DNA of 64,000 nucleotides, taken from contig NW_020653391.1 in assembly GCF_003589595.1 (NCBI RefSeq), forward strand, positions 3,294,101-3,358,100. Direction: 5' to 3'. This document shows, piece after piece, positions 10,929-22,952 of the stretch. The notes beneath the pieces were generated by a model. That model was not told the DNA's origin. It searched no databases and saw nothing but the letters and a program-made list of their open reading frames with translations. Made by a program: the position numbers and the translations under genes. Position 1 is the stretch's first letter; every line of letters begins with the position of its first letter. This DNA comes from Hyposmocoma kahamanoa (taxonomy: Eukaryota; Arthropoda; Insecta; Lepidoptera; Cosmopterigidae).

Positions 10929-11024
10929 CAAAAGCTCACCATAGACAATTTGGCATCCGTGCGACAAGCTGTAAACAATTTCACGCGCGAAGAGGCCTGT
11001 ACGTCCCGCAGGCGGGCGGGCGGT

Positions 11025-11046
11025 CACGTGTCGCATCCCGCACGTG
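11025..11046. promoter_or_regulatory. Two CACGTG E-boxes in a CpG-rich stretch
   Basis: CACGTG at 11025-11030 and at 11041-11046, 16 bp apart, in locally GC-rich DNA (about 10980-11060) that contrasts with the AT-rich surroundings. CACGTG binds bHLH factors (Myc/Max, CLOCK/CYCLE, USF types). It lies upstream of the candidate minus-strand exon. Confidence 0.4.
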
Positions 11047-11203
11047 CCGGTGTTTGCGACCTCCTTTATTAACTACTACTTGTGGGTTGACATTGAATCG
11101 ATATAAGTTTTGCTTACTTCCAGCATTTTGTAGAACGTCTGCTTGCATGTAAAGTAATCTTGTTTACTTAATTTTGTGCTTTATTTTTTTTAACAAATCG
11201 ACC

Positions 11204-11412
11204 GATAATAAAGCCTTACGTCAAAAGTGCTTTTGTCACATGAAAAGCACAAAAGTAATACGAACTATATGAAACCAATTATGTATATATGAAATTTTAT
11301 AACTCCTATTTTAAACATAAAAACGTTATCGACTAATTTCGTTCATAGAATCTTTAAACCTCTCTCCTGAAAAGTTCTAATTTTGCAAATGGGCCTTATT
11401 ACACCAAGGGTG
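11204..11412 (+). mobile_element. MITE-B copy
   Basis: From ATAATAAAGCCTTACGTC through CTCTCCTGAAAAGTTC to the right TIR CCTTATTACACCAAGGGTG. The first few bases of the left TIR are lost. Confidence 0.85.
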
Positions 11413-11434
11413 CGTTTTAAGCTTGTGAACGCAC

Positions 11435-11590
11435 TCTATAAGGCGTGAAAAACACATAGACCGGGTGTGGTTCGGGTCGGGACCGCGCTCGGTGCGTTGT
11501 CATCAATATAAATACACGGAACCGCTGCGGTCGCGTCCCGACTCGCACCCGATCAGCGACCTTAATACAGCGCCGGCACTAACTAGCTCA
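11435..11590 (+). mobile_element. Relic of TTAA-type MITE (same family as 58159-58330)
   Basis: GCGTGAAAAACACATAGA, then CGGGTGTGG and GTCGGGACCGCG, TGCGTTGTC, and a return arm GTCCCGACTCGCACCCG match the element at 58159. The right terminal ~25 bp (TGTGTGTTTCACG) is gone. GC-rich unlike its surroundings. Confidence 0.7.
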
Positions 11591-11913
11591 CGTAGCGCCC
11601 TGGTCCAAGTAATACCCTGGCGCCCTCTAGTAGGCACGCGATCAAAATGGATGGAATACTTATTAATATATTCCCCATATAGTAATATATTCCCCAGTTA
11701 TTGGAAATTCGGGAGCAAATGATGTTGAGAAGTAATAAATAGGTGATTTGATTCGCTTGCATCGCGATTGACGCCAGGCTCTTTGGAGGTGTCTCGACTG
11801 GCCGTCGACGACCTCTAAGAGTGTCAATACTAGGCTTTTGTACTTTTTTTCAGGCAGTTTTACAGGCTTTTACAGGCAGTTACTTTTTAAAGGCTTTTTT
11901 TTGTTTGTTGTTG

Positions 11914-12108
11914 TTGGTGAAATTACAGGCACTTGTTAACATATGTTTCAGAGTGACGGGCGCAGTGGCAGTGCCGTTCAGATCTTTGCGATTTAAAGAG
12001 TGTCTTTGAGTGGCACTGCAACTGTTATGGATAGGCTACACTAAGCTACACGCTTACCACCAGGCGCACGACTAGTTCATCCTGTCACTTGATATTATTT
12101 AAAAAAAA
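11914..12108 (+). repeat. LepA repeat, 5'-truncated
   Basis: Starts at TTGGTGAAATTACAGGC and runs to the A-rich 3' end. Hairpin region present with a short duplication (AAAGAGTGTCTTTGAG) in the loop side. Confidence 0.85.
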
Positions 12109-12458
12109 GAATAGTGTCTTGTCAGTGACTAGCCATCGAGCTACTGTCCAACCAGAGCTACATTCCATTGCAAGGCGTAGTTTATTAATTATTTGACGTT
12201 TCTTTCGATGACCTCTCGACGGCTTTAATTTGAAGACTAAATTGCCGACGAAACGAGATCAAAATTAAAATATGAATAGTTATTTCCATGGCAATCTTAG
12301 AAAGGCAACATCGATCATTATTGAATGAATGAATGCCATCACTGCCATTCCACTGACACTATTAACTTGCCATTGTAACTAGATTTTAGCAGAATAACAA
12401 ATGTCATAAATGCAACATAAGATCAGTGGAGTCTAAATGGAATTACAATGACCATTGG

Positions 12459-12508
12459 TTTCTAGACATTTTTGTAATTTTGCAGATGTGACCTTATTAC
12501 ACCTTGAT
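12459..12508 (+). mobile_element. MITE-B right-end fragment
   Basis: TTTTGCAGATGTGACC then TTATTACACCTTG match the right TIR. The remainder is absent. Confidence 0.55.
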
Positions 12509-14822
12509 GTAAAAGGTCATTGCACTCTTGATTGCGACTTATAGAAGTAAGTTTTCATTGACGTCACCATATTACCATACCATAGTGTGTTCTGTGAAAA
12601 TACATTTATGTACCTCAAATGAAGTCGTAGTAACTTACGTCGAGAGATAAAAATATAAGATAAACGTAATTTATAGATGCTTTATTACAGTGTACGGTTG
12701 AAGCCCACATTTGACGGCTTTTTTAACGTGTGGTAAATTATTGGTTGTAACTTTCATATCGTTGGCTTTCATGGTGGGATTATAGATAGATGTTATAAGA
12801 TAGTTGGGGGAAAGCTTGTGAGAACGTGGAGATGTTACATACTTGCGTACTACCGCCGTATATATTTGTGTGACTATATACTGTGTTGTCAGTTAGTACC
12901 AAGGTTCATGTAATAAAAAAAAAATTCATCTCTTCTTTCAATAAATAGGACATGCAACTAAGTACTGCCGTCGTAACTTAAAAATGAAAGAATTGACGAA
13001 ACACGATTTGAAAATTCATTATAAGTACTGAATGAATCTCATTGCAAATAATTCAAATTTAAATATCTTTATTTCGGAATATTCATCCATAGAGGTAATA
13101 ACAAAGCACTTAAAAATAGAGTAAGTACAAATAACATTTTTTTCTAAAACTAATATGCAACCGTGACCAGTGCTCATGAAAAGAACCCTGGACCCTGTTT
13201 GCAATTATACTAAGGAGGCTGTTCTGTCTGCCACGAACTCTATGCGCCAGGGAAGCCGCTATTTTTCGCCGTCCTTAGCTATGGCGAACATCCCCGATGC
13301 ACTGCAAAATCGTGGCAGCTGCAACTACAACAATAATGGGATTACTTTTATTTATATTTTTATGTATAATAATTAATTAACCACTTTTAAGCGAGAATGT
13401 AAATTTATTGGTTCCATTTAGTATTTCTTTTGTAATTTCAAATCGTTTTCTGAATTTCGTCAATTTTGAATTATGACACTATTTGGTTTCATATGCGAAA
13501 CTTTTTCGACTCCACTTTGTTTTCAGCTAAGTGGAGTGCGACATTCACCGGTACTGCCAGATTTTCCGCTACCTGGTCACATCGTAGTTCAATTTTCATA
13601 AAGTAGTAGATATTATATAATATTTTGTATAAGTAAACAATCCGAGTTGGCAAAATTTAAAGAGCAAAATAATGTAACTTTTCAGAATAACAATTACGCA
13701 GGCTATTTGTTTTATTTAGGTATAACTTTCATTATATACATTTCATTTCCCTCAAGAGCACGTATAAGTCTTTGAATCGACTTCGCAATCAGGTAGGTCG
13801 GCGCTGAGACGAGATGTGTAAATGGGGGTTCAGGGATGCTAGTCTACCCCAATCTAACTGCCGTGACCCAACACAGTCTATGAAGCACTTGCTGATCTAA
13901 ATCCTTGTAATACTTGTACGAGGGAAGATCTATATACGGCCACGGTTCAAGGTAGCAACATACTATTCAAAGTCGTAAAATAATATTAGCATCGACGCGA
14001 TAAGAAGAAGAATTGTAGACAACCGAACTATACTGAAAAATTCTGACTCATTCATCAAGTGGAGCTTATTTGAATTATCACAAAATATGATCTTTTCAAA
14101 ATATTTGAGCCACTCTAGCACGATGATTAGAACTATTTTAAGTACCTAATGAATTTAATCATGTTGTGATTGATTCAATTAAGAAGTGTAATTGATTCCA
14201 TTAAACTCTAGAGCTTTTCATTCTTAAACAACACAATATGTTATGATGTAAATAAATAATCTTCCTCAAAACTTTGGTACCTTCTTACTTCGTGTTGTAT
14301 GGTGTATCCATAAAAGTATAAGTTTAATCTGTTAAAAGTAGATCCAAACAAAACTTGACAAAGCTCTCTATTGCGACCCTACATTGCCCATATATGATGA
14401 CAGATTGTGACATCAATTGTCAAACCCTCTATAATTTATTGTAACAGTAATGACACATCACAAAATAACAGCAAAATTGCAAGAATAACCTTAAAATCCT
14501 GAATATTTAAACAAAATAATTGAATAATGACAAGATAATGTCATCGCAGCAATTTTCTATGACTCGTTAATTCTAGGTAATTTAGCGTGACCTAGGTCAA
14601 TGATTACGACTTATTATTTATTACTTAGGGTTCAAATTTGAGGTTAAAAGGTATTTAACGAAATTATAGTGTTATGAAAACTGTTTTAATTTTTCTGTTT
14701 CATGTCATGTCATTTTAGTATTGAAAAATAAATTACAGAGTCATTACATTCAAATAATCGACGATAGTTATTTAGGTAATTATTAATTATAATTACAGAT
14801 TAATTAAATTTAATTACACACA
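12509..14822. other. No feature seen (2.3 kb)
   Basis: AT-rich. A plus-strand open frame at 13170-13376 (68 codons, with RTLDPVCNYTKEAVLSATNS) has a less AT-driven composition but no domain I know. No TIR, tRNA box or LINE motif found. Confidence 0.4.
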
Positions 14823-14993
14823 CACATGGGAACCACCAACTTATGTCTCAGGGTGACGGGCGCAGTGGCAGTGATCCTAGATCTTTGTGATTTAAGACTC
14901 TGAGTGGCACTGCAGCTGCTATGGACAGGCGTGTCGTTTACTATCAGGCCCACGACTTGTTCGTCCGTCACTGAAAATGAAAATGAAAAAAAA
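14823..14993 (+). repeat. LepA repeat, 3' half
   Basis: CACATGGGAACCACCAACTT through the hairpin to CACGACTTGTTCG and a GAAAATGAAAATGAAAA tail. Pairs with the reversed 5' piece at 15061. Confidence 0.85.
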
Positions 14994-15060
14994 GGTCTCA
15001 TAAAAATGTGATGGGCTGATGATACGGGTAGACTTCAAAATATGAATTTCAAAAGCTCCC

Positions 15061-15164
15061 TTCAAAACTGTAACGCAGTAACGCTTACATTACTGAATTA
15101 CGGCAGAAATAGGTAAGGTGGCGGAAGTGGAAGAACTCTTTCATAGAAGCTGTACTGCTACTAA
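15061..15164 (-). repeat. LepA repeat, 5' half, inverted
   Basis: Reversed LepA 5' half: TTCAAAACTGTAACGCAG to CTCTTTCATAGAAGCTG and CTACTAAA. It sits ~70 bp from the plus-strand 3' half, so the two halves are in opposite orientation. Confidence 0.8.
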
Positions 15165-17017
15165 AAACATTCCACTGCAGCAGGTAAAAATATCATTTGG
15201 AAGTTAAGGGCATGCCATTTTAAGTTACGGAAACTTTTATTAGAATGTAGTTTGTAAGACTCGTAAAAGACCAGATTTTCTTTAGCTTTGAATTTTTTAC
15301 GGCCACCGGCGGCGTGAAACTAGGTCGTCCTTGTATTATGAATATAACACTACGCAGAACATCCAGAAGTAATTAAAGAAAATGAGCTTTGAGATGAGCT
15401 TTTTTAAGAAACTTTTTAAAAAACTTCACTTTGTACTTCATTTTATATAAATCAAAGTGTGAATAACTGTATATATTATGTATATAAACAACTGTGTTTG
15501 TCTGTTGCTGGTGGTGGTGGTTGTCCTAAATAAAAATAAAATTACATAAAAAAAAGCAATCACACGAAAAAAGAATAACAACACAACTTAGTTTGTTGTT
15601 AGAATTTATTAAAGATCGAAAACAGATTCAAAGAAAATCCTTCGGTCCATCTGGACTTATTTATTTATATTTTTATGTTAGGCTAAATTAAGTGAATGGA
15701 TAAAAGTCGGTCGTTTGAATGCCTAAATTAATACTGGCAGTTTGATCCCTGTGTATGGGTACAATGGCCGTAGAAACTTTGATACCAGCTCGTTGTTGAC
15801 AAAATAAGCACTGTGATCCCACAGAACTAGTGCGAATTAGAAATTAGTGTTAGATACAAGTACTTCAATAAACTGTAATTGAAATAAATAAATTACTTGT
15901 TTCTTTCTGAGCCTATCAAGCTCAATTATTTTAGCAATAATTTTAAGTAATGAATTTGATCATGTTATTGAACTAAAAAGTGTGATTGGTTCAATTAAGA
16001 TCCACTTAAAATTAGTAAAGAATTCGATTTTTTCAGTGTAATATACAAAACATTGTCACCTCAACGAAACAAATAACATGCCTATTCAAACCCACAATCC
16101 ATCACCCTTAAAACTTGATCAAAACTTCCCTTTTATTCGTGTCCCGCCAAGGGGTTGATAAACAATGGTTTTTTCATTTAACCATCTCATTACCAACCCC
16201 AACGCTCGTGGTTGATACGAAATTTGGCCAATTGTATTATTGTAACTAAATTATGGTCCATGGACAATTATTATACCATAAATTGTAGTATGATCTTAAT
16301 ATGATTTCAATTTATTTTTCATGTAGTTTTAGGTTTTCGCGATTGTTAGGCACTGAAAATGAATATCTTTTCGGATCTAAATTGACTATATTTGCTATTT
16401 TAAACAAACGTTGTCTTGGGTTTAGAGCATAGCCCGGCGCGCTGGCCCAATGGGGTTGAGGACTTTATCCCTTTTATAAGGGTTGTGAGACTTCTTCTAC
16501 GTGAAGGTGTCATTACAATGTTCTCCTTCACTTTTAGCGAGAGATTATTGCTACTAATCGTTAAATGTACTCTTAACTAAAGAATTAAAGCTAACTTCGT
16601 TTTACTTAACATTAGAAATAAGGTAAATAAAGGAGCAGCAGCTTGGTTTTGATTGCCTCTCTCGATCGCAAACTGCGTCTTTTCCGAGTCGAGGCGCATT
16701 TACAACTTGCCGATCGGAAATTTTGATACTTCTAATCGGAACAATAGTTGACTTAACTCACAAATTAGAAAGATATAATAGGAATCAGGTTCAACTTCTC
16801 GCTCGGAAACCCATCTGATTTCGAAACTACCCGATCGGATAGATTCCGTTTTGAATCAAAATCAGGACGCAGGTTTTGTGAATATTATTCATCAGAAATT
16901 TATAACAAAAATTGAATGATTGTCATTTTTCTAGCTCTACGTAAAAAAAGGAATAGCGAATAGACCTGCAGTCATTATTAGGTTGGGTCTTAGTTAGTTG
17001 ATCTTGTTGTTTTTAAC
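15165..17017. other. No feature seen (1.85 kb)
   Basis: AT-rich. A GGTGGTGGTGGTTG simple repeat lies near 15508. The stretch near 16430-16470 (CGCGCTGGCCCAATGGGG) hints at a tRNA-like head but has no clear B-box. Confidence 0.35.
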
Positions 17018-17073
17018 AGATTTCAAAACAGGGGGAGGTTCGCAATTTGACTCAGTATTGGTCCCATTTAGTC
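17018..17073 (+). repeat. Rep-I fragment
   Basis: GGGGGAGGTTCGCAATTTGA then GGTCCCATTTA match the start of Rep-I at 58885 with the middle deleted. Faces an inverted copy at ~17190. Confidence 0.55.
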
Positions 17074-17077
17074 CCAC

Positions 17078-17116
17078 CCTATTATATGGCACTAGGGCAT
17101 AGTACCATATAATAGG
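17078..17116. repeat. 17-bp inverted repeat, 5-nt loop
   Basis: Arms 17078-17094 (CCTATTATATGGCACTA) and 17100-17116 pair with one mismatch. Lies between the two inverted Rep-I pieces. Confidence 0.8.
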
Positions 17117-17189
17117 CAAAGTTAACTATGTTGCATAAGGCGGTTATAACAGCTATAGTAGACTGTATAATATCTATAAGCGCTCCTTA

Positions 17190-17437
17190 TTTTTTAAACC
17201 GACCTAACAGTTCGTGGAATTACATGCATATTTGCCAAGTTTTATTGAAATTGTTTACCGTAAAGTGCATGAAACCGGATTCATCCCCTAGTTTGCCACT
17301 CTTAAAGGTGAAATATTTTCTTCAAATATACATACCACTACTAAGGTACCCACTTTCCAAAAAAAAATCATTGAAATCGGACACACATCTAGGAGTAATC
17401 GCGTAACATAAATACAGTCGAATTGAAAGCCTCCTCC
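17190..17437 (-). repeat. Rep-I copy, interrupted at its end by MITE-C
   Basis: TTGCCAAGTTTTATTGAAAT, CCCCTAGTTTGCCA, AAATATTTTCTTC and CAGTCGAATTGA, then CCTCCTCC, matching copies at 39100 and 58885. The family should continue TTTTTGAAGTC but MITE-C begins here instead. Confidence 0.75.
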
Positions 17438-17649
17438 CATTGACTTACAATTATATGGACGTCGGGTCCGCGCTAAAAAGTGTCCGCACTTGTAAGGCGC
17501 TAAAATCGTATACAGAGCGCGACACTCCGCTTTAGTCTTCATTTGTTCTACTGACAGCGCGATACTGCGATGACATTACAATTTAAATTTCGAATAGGTT
17601 GACTTGGGACATTTTTTTCGTGGTTTTTGTATTAGACCCGTCGTCCATT
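17438..17649 (-). mobile_element. MITE-C copy 3, cut by assembly gap
   Basis: Nearly identical to copy 2 from CATTGACTTACAATTATATG to CGTCGTCCATT. The last ~17 bp (…TTTGTAAGTCAATG) fall in the N gap. Confidence 0.85.
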
Positions 17650-18049
17650 NNNNNNNNNNNNNNNNNNNNNNNNNNNNNNNNNNNNNNNNNNNNNNNNNNN
17701 NNNNNNNNNNNNNNNNNNNNNNNNNNNNNNNNNNNNNNNNNNNNNNNNNNNNNNNNNNNNNNNNNNNNNNNNNNNNNNNNNNNNNNNNNNNNNNNNNNNN
17801 NNNNNNNNNNNNNNNNNNNNNNNNNNNNNNNNNNNNNNNNNNNNNNNNNNNNNNNNNNNNNNNNNNNNNNNNNNNNNNNNNNNNNNNNNNNNNNNNNNNN
17901 NNNNNNNNNNNNNNNNNNNNNNNNNNNNNNNNNNNNNNNNNNNNNNNNNNNNNNNNNNNNNNNNNNNNNNNNNNNNNNNNNNNNNNNNNNNNNNNNNNNN
18001 NNNNNNNNNNNNNNNNNNNNNNNNNNNNNNNNNNNNNNNNNNNNNNNNN
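17650..18049. other. Assembly gap, 400 N
   Basis: Exactly 400 undetermined bases. Any open frame crossing this stretch is an artefact. Confidence 1.
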
Positions 18050-18840
18050 GTTTGTGAAACATAGGAAAGAAAGCTATTTTTTCGGATCTAAATCTAAAAT
18101 AAAAACAAATATTGACTGTGAGCTGGCAACCGATACTATTTCAATTTTGACAACTTTACAGGTGAAGGAAAACCTTGTTTGCGTCATTTATATAGCATCA
18201 TTTTATTAAATAAAAATACGTAGTTTTTAATTATTTTTATTACACATGTTATTAAAAACAATGGTCTTTCTTGCAACGCTGCGGAGTATGAAATAGTGTA
18301 AATAGTATTAAAAAGTGAAATTTTTAGAAAGCTGAGCTAGTACCGGTTGCTAGTTCACAGTTGATATAGTGAAATTTAGTTTCGTGGTGTACCACGAAAG
18401 CCTTAAAATCTATGCATATTTTGTAGACAGCGTACAAGTTTTATTAGCTTCAGAAGGTTGCAAAGGTATGACATTTCATCATGACATATCTATATTTCTT
18501 CATAAAGAAAGAGTAAATACATTGAACATGCTAAATATGAACAAATTTATTGCTTCTCCTATTTTTTATAGAAACTATTTTAGTAATATGATATTAGTAT
18601 ACAAATATAATCAACAAATAGAACATTCCACTATTTATAGCGTGAACACTATGTGACTTCTAGTGTCCTGGTACCTAGTCATTTTAGTAGGTACTTTGGT
18701 CTCTTGTTTTCGCTGTAAAACTCATAATTAAAATTCAAAATTTTTAACAGCAGCGTAAAGTTCCTTGTGAAAGTGTTCGTATTCCTACGTAATGTGAAAT
18801 ATTAATGCGTTCCAATATTAAAAGTTGAGCTGAATTTCCA
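18050..18840. other. No recognised feature; open frame 18369-18656
   Basis: The 95-codon plus-strand frame (near GTG; contains LLASEGCKGMTFHHDISIFL) has no ATG start and no domain I know. An exon cannot be excluded but nothing supports it. Confidence 0.3.
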
Positions 18841-18995
18841 GACACATGGACTTGTCAACTGATGTCTCGGCGTGACGAGCGCAGTGGCAGTGCCCCTCAG
18901 ATCTTTGTTATTTAAAGCTCTGAGTAGTACTGCAATTGTTATGGACAGCCATAGCGTACGACTTTGTTCGTCCTGTCACTTAGTATCATAAAAAA
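18841..18995 (+). repeat. LepA repeat, 3' half
   Basis: GACTTGTCAACTGATGTCTC through the hairpin to CCTGTCACTTAGTATCATAA and A-rich end. Small deletion in the CACCAGGCG block. Confidence 0.85.
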
Positions 18996-19704
18996 TATTA
19001 TAATATTCACATATCGATAAAGCTCTCGACATTCTATCAACAAATGTATCCCAACTCTAGACTTTGGACAACTTCATTGTAATTTTTATTTGGACATTAT
19101 TTTAATACAGTCTTTGATCTTCAAAAGCAGATGTGTTTGTTTGAGAGTCTTGTACTTCAATTTTTTTAATACGTAAACGAGTAATCCGACGTTCTGACTT
19201 GCTTTTGTATTATTTTAATCTCCACTTGCAAAAGGAAATGTTAAAACATGTTGCATGTTGAATAACATTCATTAATAAATTATATTTATTTCCTTTGTTA
19301 AGGAACGTACCTATTACTTGATAGGTACTCGTATATATACAAGTTATTTTAATAAGTAATTTAAATTATATCAACTGCAAAAAGCAAAACGTTAAATCAA
19401 AATAGTATATTTTAGTCATAATTACAAAAGTTATGTCAAATGCAAAAATAAGCAATAATAAATGTGATATTGTACGTATATATTGGTAATACTATAAGTA
19501 ATAATAGTAATAATATTATTATGTTATATTAACAATAGTATTAATATTATATTATTGGATTATAACATATATAGTGTTTACGTATGTATTATGTATATAA
19601 AGTTTATATTATTAACATAATAATAACATACTTAAAACGTGTGTTTTTATTGTCTTTTTTTGTACAATAAAGAATTTGTAAATAATTATGTTATATACAG
19701 AATA
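18996..19704. other. AT-rich low-complexity stretch
   Basis: From about 19440 to 19640 the DNA is almost only A and T with many TAATA/TATTA units and small palindromes. No feature otherwise. Confidence 0.6.
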
Positions 19705-19870
19705 AATATACCAGACAATCACACCCTACCTGGTCTCAAATCAGGAAATTCCCTGTACTATGAGCACCAGAGCAACGAAATTCACTCTCCAGGGCTTTAC
19801 TCGTAAAGAACCAATTTAGAAAATTCCTTTCCGAAATTGACACAATGAAAAACGGTTACGCCACCAAGGT
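19705..19870 (-). mobile_element. SINE-H copy
   Basis: CCAGACAATCACACCC, AGGAAATTCCCTGTACTATG and GAGCACCAGAG blocks match the body at 2064. The tRNA-like head is degraded (ACGGTTACGCCACCAAGGTC). Confidence 0.55.
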
Positions 19871-19880
19871 CCTAAAATGT

Positions 19881-19972
19881 CTTTTTTTTTGTTATGCCAA
19901 GCGACGGCACGAAAAAGTCGTGCGCCTGGTGGTAAGCGACACGCCTGTCCATAACCACTGTTCAGTTTTGGC
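19881..19972 (-). repeat. LepA repeat, 3' fragment
   Basis: Reversed 3' end of LepA (run of T, CAAGCGACGGCACGAA, GGTGGTAAGCGACACGCC) ending abruptly after CCATAACC. Confidence 0.85.
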
Positions 19973-20309
19973 GATTGTTACTTCAATCAGGTGAGACAAA
20001 TGCGCACTTATTGCTACAATAAAGAACATATTGGAAATGAAGCTATTTCATTTAGCATTTTTTTCGAATTTGTATTTGTGATTGTATATTTGTTTTTTAA
20101 ACAACGTAACGGTTAGAGCTCTTTACAAGTCAAAACAACTTGAAACTAATATGATTGTGATAAACAATCAAATAATGAACATGGCTATTAATAAAGCGAC
20201 ATCTCTTGTCAGCCGCCGGTAGCCGTAAAGGTTCCTGACGGCAGAGTGGAGAAAAACTATCACAGATTTTTCAGAACAAGCCGTGCTACTGCAAAACAGT
20301 TGAGGTTTG

Positions 20310-20518
20310 TTTTTTTAAACACACACTCACAGCCCTAGACTACGGAGAGCCTGCATCGCGGATGCCATGGATATACACAACGACAGCCATAAATAAAAAC
20401 CCAAACTGAAGAGAGACAGAAATGTAGGCTATATAAATATTTCTCCCAGCCCGGGTATAGAACCCAGGACCTTTGCATGGCAGACCAGCTTGGTAACTGT
20501 TCTACCACGGAGGCAGAT
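20310..20518 (-). mobile_element. SINE-G copy (tRNA-derived)
   Basis: Reversed: CTGCCTCCGTGGTAGAAC head, B-box region GGTCCTGGGTTCTATACCC, then GGGAGAAATATTTATATAG and TTTGGGTTTTTATTTATGG body. Followed at once by SINE-E. Confidence 0.8.
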
Positions 20519-20521
20519 AAT

Positions 20522-20660
20522 TGACTCATTCCGTAGCTCAGTTGGTAGAGTGATAGCCCCGATATTGCGAGGCCGTTGGTTCGAGTCCAGCTGGGTCAAA
20601 AGAATTTTTCTTTGTATCTGTTCGATCTTTGTATCAATAATAACAACAAACCTGAAAGAG
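20522..20660 (+). mobile_element. SINE-E copy
   Basis: tRNA-like head CCGTAGCTCAGTTGGTAGAG (A box), B-box GGTTCGAGTCC, tail GATCTTTGTATCAATAATAA. Among the copies closest to a real tRNA gene, but no matching acceptor stem is seen. Confidence 0.8.
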
Positions 20661-22041
20661 TCAATGATTGATTTCGATTGCCCAATAAGTTGTGAAACGG
20701 TGTGAAGCTGTGCGAGGTTGCTAGGCGGTGTAAAAATGCGTAGTGGAGCTGTGAAACGGTGTGTATCTTAGCAGGTGTGAGGATGAGAAGCGGACTTTTT
20801 TCAGCTGTGCGCGGGTGGCGTGTGGTGTGATGCGGCGAGCGGAGGCGACGGCGGCACGCACCCATTCCTCGCTTGCATCCCTCGCACACATCTTTCGTCT
20901 TTTTGTATGTAGAAATACTTAACTCCGCTAGCTCTCTTCCGCCAGAGCTGCGAAATCGCAGTCAAAAGTCACAAATTTCATTAAATAAATTTAAACAGAA
21001 TCTTTCAAAGCTACTAAGACGTATACTTGGTATTGAAAATACTAGATACGTAAGGTACCTATTTCTATCTTAGCTTTCCAAGTTGCTCTACTTGGCATAA
21101 CCACCAAGTAACAGTTCAAGTTTGATTGATGGAGCGACTTAAGTAAAACAGTTTTAGAACTGTTTATTTTCATTATAATTTTGTTATCTCTTGTAGCTAG
21201 ATGGAAACAATTTGTATGAAATTAACTTTAAGATGATTATTTAGGGAATTGTTTGATGGTACCTACTTTTCTTTCGGCTTTTGTTTTTATTGGCCATCGA
21301 CAAGCATTTTGCATACAGTGTCATCTTATGATGAGCCAATAAGATGAATTAAAAAATATGATTACTTCACTACTACCGTCGTCGGAACGAAAAAGAACAC
21401 AACTATTATTTTTTATCAAAATTGAGTTACGTACGTATTCGGGATTAGGAAATAAGGCCAATCTAACTATTTTTATTGAAATATATTTCAATGATAAATA
21501 CAATAAGTATTTAATTCAAAGTAAATGAGACTTCAATAATCAAATTTTTTATTACAAAAAGTCATATTTGACATTTATTACGTTAAAAGTACTAATATCA
21601 AAGGATTTTACTTAGTAATTTACGGAACTGTGCCTTTATTATGTACTTCAATTATAATATAACACAAAAAGGCACAACTAAATATAATTGTGCCCTTTAG
21701 TTCTATTCGTGACTCAAGTATTAAGTCACATTAAGTTATGCCTTTTATATGCAATTACAATATTTTTGTTATTTATCACGAAAACCTAAAAAATATTTGA
21801 ACACATTTATCTACGAATTTGGAATTTAGTGCTTGTGCCTTCTTCCGAAGGCAGATTAGGCCAAAAGTAAAAGAAATGTAATGTAAATGAAATAAGTAAT
21901 ATTTTTAGCAAAATTGTGTTTGGATGAGAAGGCATGGTGTTTAGTCCCACCTTGTAAATACGCCCATTTAAATATATATAATAGGTCAATTACGAGTACA
22001 TGAAGCTTAACACTTTAAACCGTTCTTATCGTAATACGCAC
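20661..22041. other. No recognised feature; GC-richer patch 20700-20900
   Basis: A GC-rich patch contains the repeated unit GTGAAACGGTGTG twice (about 20692 and 20752) and GGCGGC/GCGGCG motifs. It could be an old element or a CpG-rich regulatory patch. The rest is AT-rich with nothing recognised. Confidence 0.35.
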
Positions 22042-22188
22042 TACAAGAAACAAATATAAGTATTTATGTGAAATTTTATAACTGTCTTATTTACGCATAA
22101 AAAAAATGACTATGTCGTTCATAGAAATGTCTTATATCAAAAGTTGTCATTTTGCTCATGTGACCTTATTATACCAAGCGTGTAACAA
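22042..22188 (+). mobile_element. MITE-B copy, left end missing
   Basis: CTACAAGAAACAAATATAAG, then TTATTTACGCATAAAAAAA, to the right TIR GTGACCTTATTATACCAAG. Confidence 0.75.
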
Positions 22189-22589
22189 GGCCACATCGAT
22201 TTCCTTTTACCCACAACTCGAACATTAATTTCAAAATTCGAAATTAGTTTAACACTGCTACTCATTCATTAATTTTAAACTCTTTGTAAATAGATATTTA
22301 TTCACATTTACCATGAAAGAGCTAAACTTATCAGTCCCACATATTTTATCAAACAACAATGATTGATTATCTCAATACTTTGGCAAACGTCCCTAAGAAT
22401 TTTCCCAACATTGTTTCTCCATTTAGCATACATTTCCAACGCACATAATGTATCTAGTTATCCCAACGTAAGTATATAAACCGTAATGTCCCCATGTATC
22501 GCGGTAGGCTAGGTTAGAACCCGAAGTGGGCAGTGCGAGCACCAGGCACTCTGCGCCTCGCGGCGGTCACGACCCGTGTTAGGATGGGG

Positions 22590-22625
22590 ATATAAGCAAC
22601 CAAGAACCTGCCTGAGTGTGGACTG
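22590..22625 (+). promoter_or_regulatory. Weak TATA-promoter candidate
   Basis: GATATAAGC (about 22590-22598) follows a locally GC-rich, CpG-containing stretch (22500-22580). No downstream open frame of note, and MITE-B starts 100 bp later. Speculative. Confidence 0.15.
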
Positions 22626-22726
22626 TGGAACTTCACTAAGTGGTTCACACTCATTATTTTTATGCTAAAACATTGAAGACATTATAAGGATACGGCGTAA
22701 TAAATAAATGAAAAGGTCATTTCGTA

Positions 22727-22952
22727 CCCTAAGTATAATAAAGCCACATGTGATTATACGCCAAAAATGCTTTTATGACATGAAAGTCGTAAAAATAATA
22801 CGATCTACATGAAACAAATTATGTATATCTGTCAAACTTTATAACTCTCCTATTTAAGCATAAAAAAGTTATCGGCTAATTTAATTCGTAGAATCTTTTA
22901 ACCTCTCTCCTGAAAAGTTGTCATTTTGCAGATGTGGCTTTATTACACCAGG
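22727..22952 (+). mobile_element. MITE-B copy, full length
   Basis: Both ends present: CCCTAAGTATAATAAAGCCA at left and the reverse complement of CCCTGGTGTAATAAAGCCA at right, giving an imperfect ~25-bp TIR. 226 bp, no open frame. Best reference copy here. Confidence 0.9.

Noticed and set aside
17583..18209. Long open frames (150-200 codons) across 17583-18209
   Set aside because: They consist almost wholly of N and are artefacts of the gap.
20522..20600. Possible functional tRNA gene
   Set aside because: A and B boxes are present but no acceptor stem or 3' end pairs, and the SINE-E tail follows. It is a SINE head.
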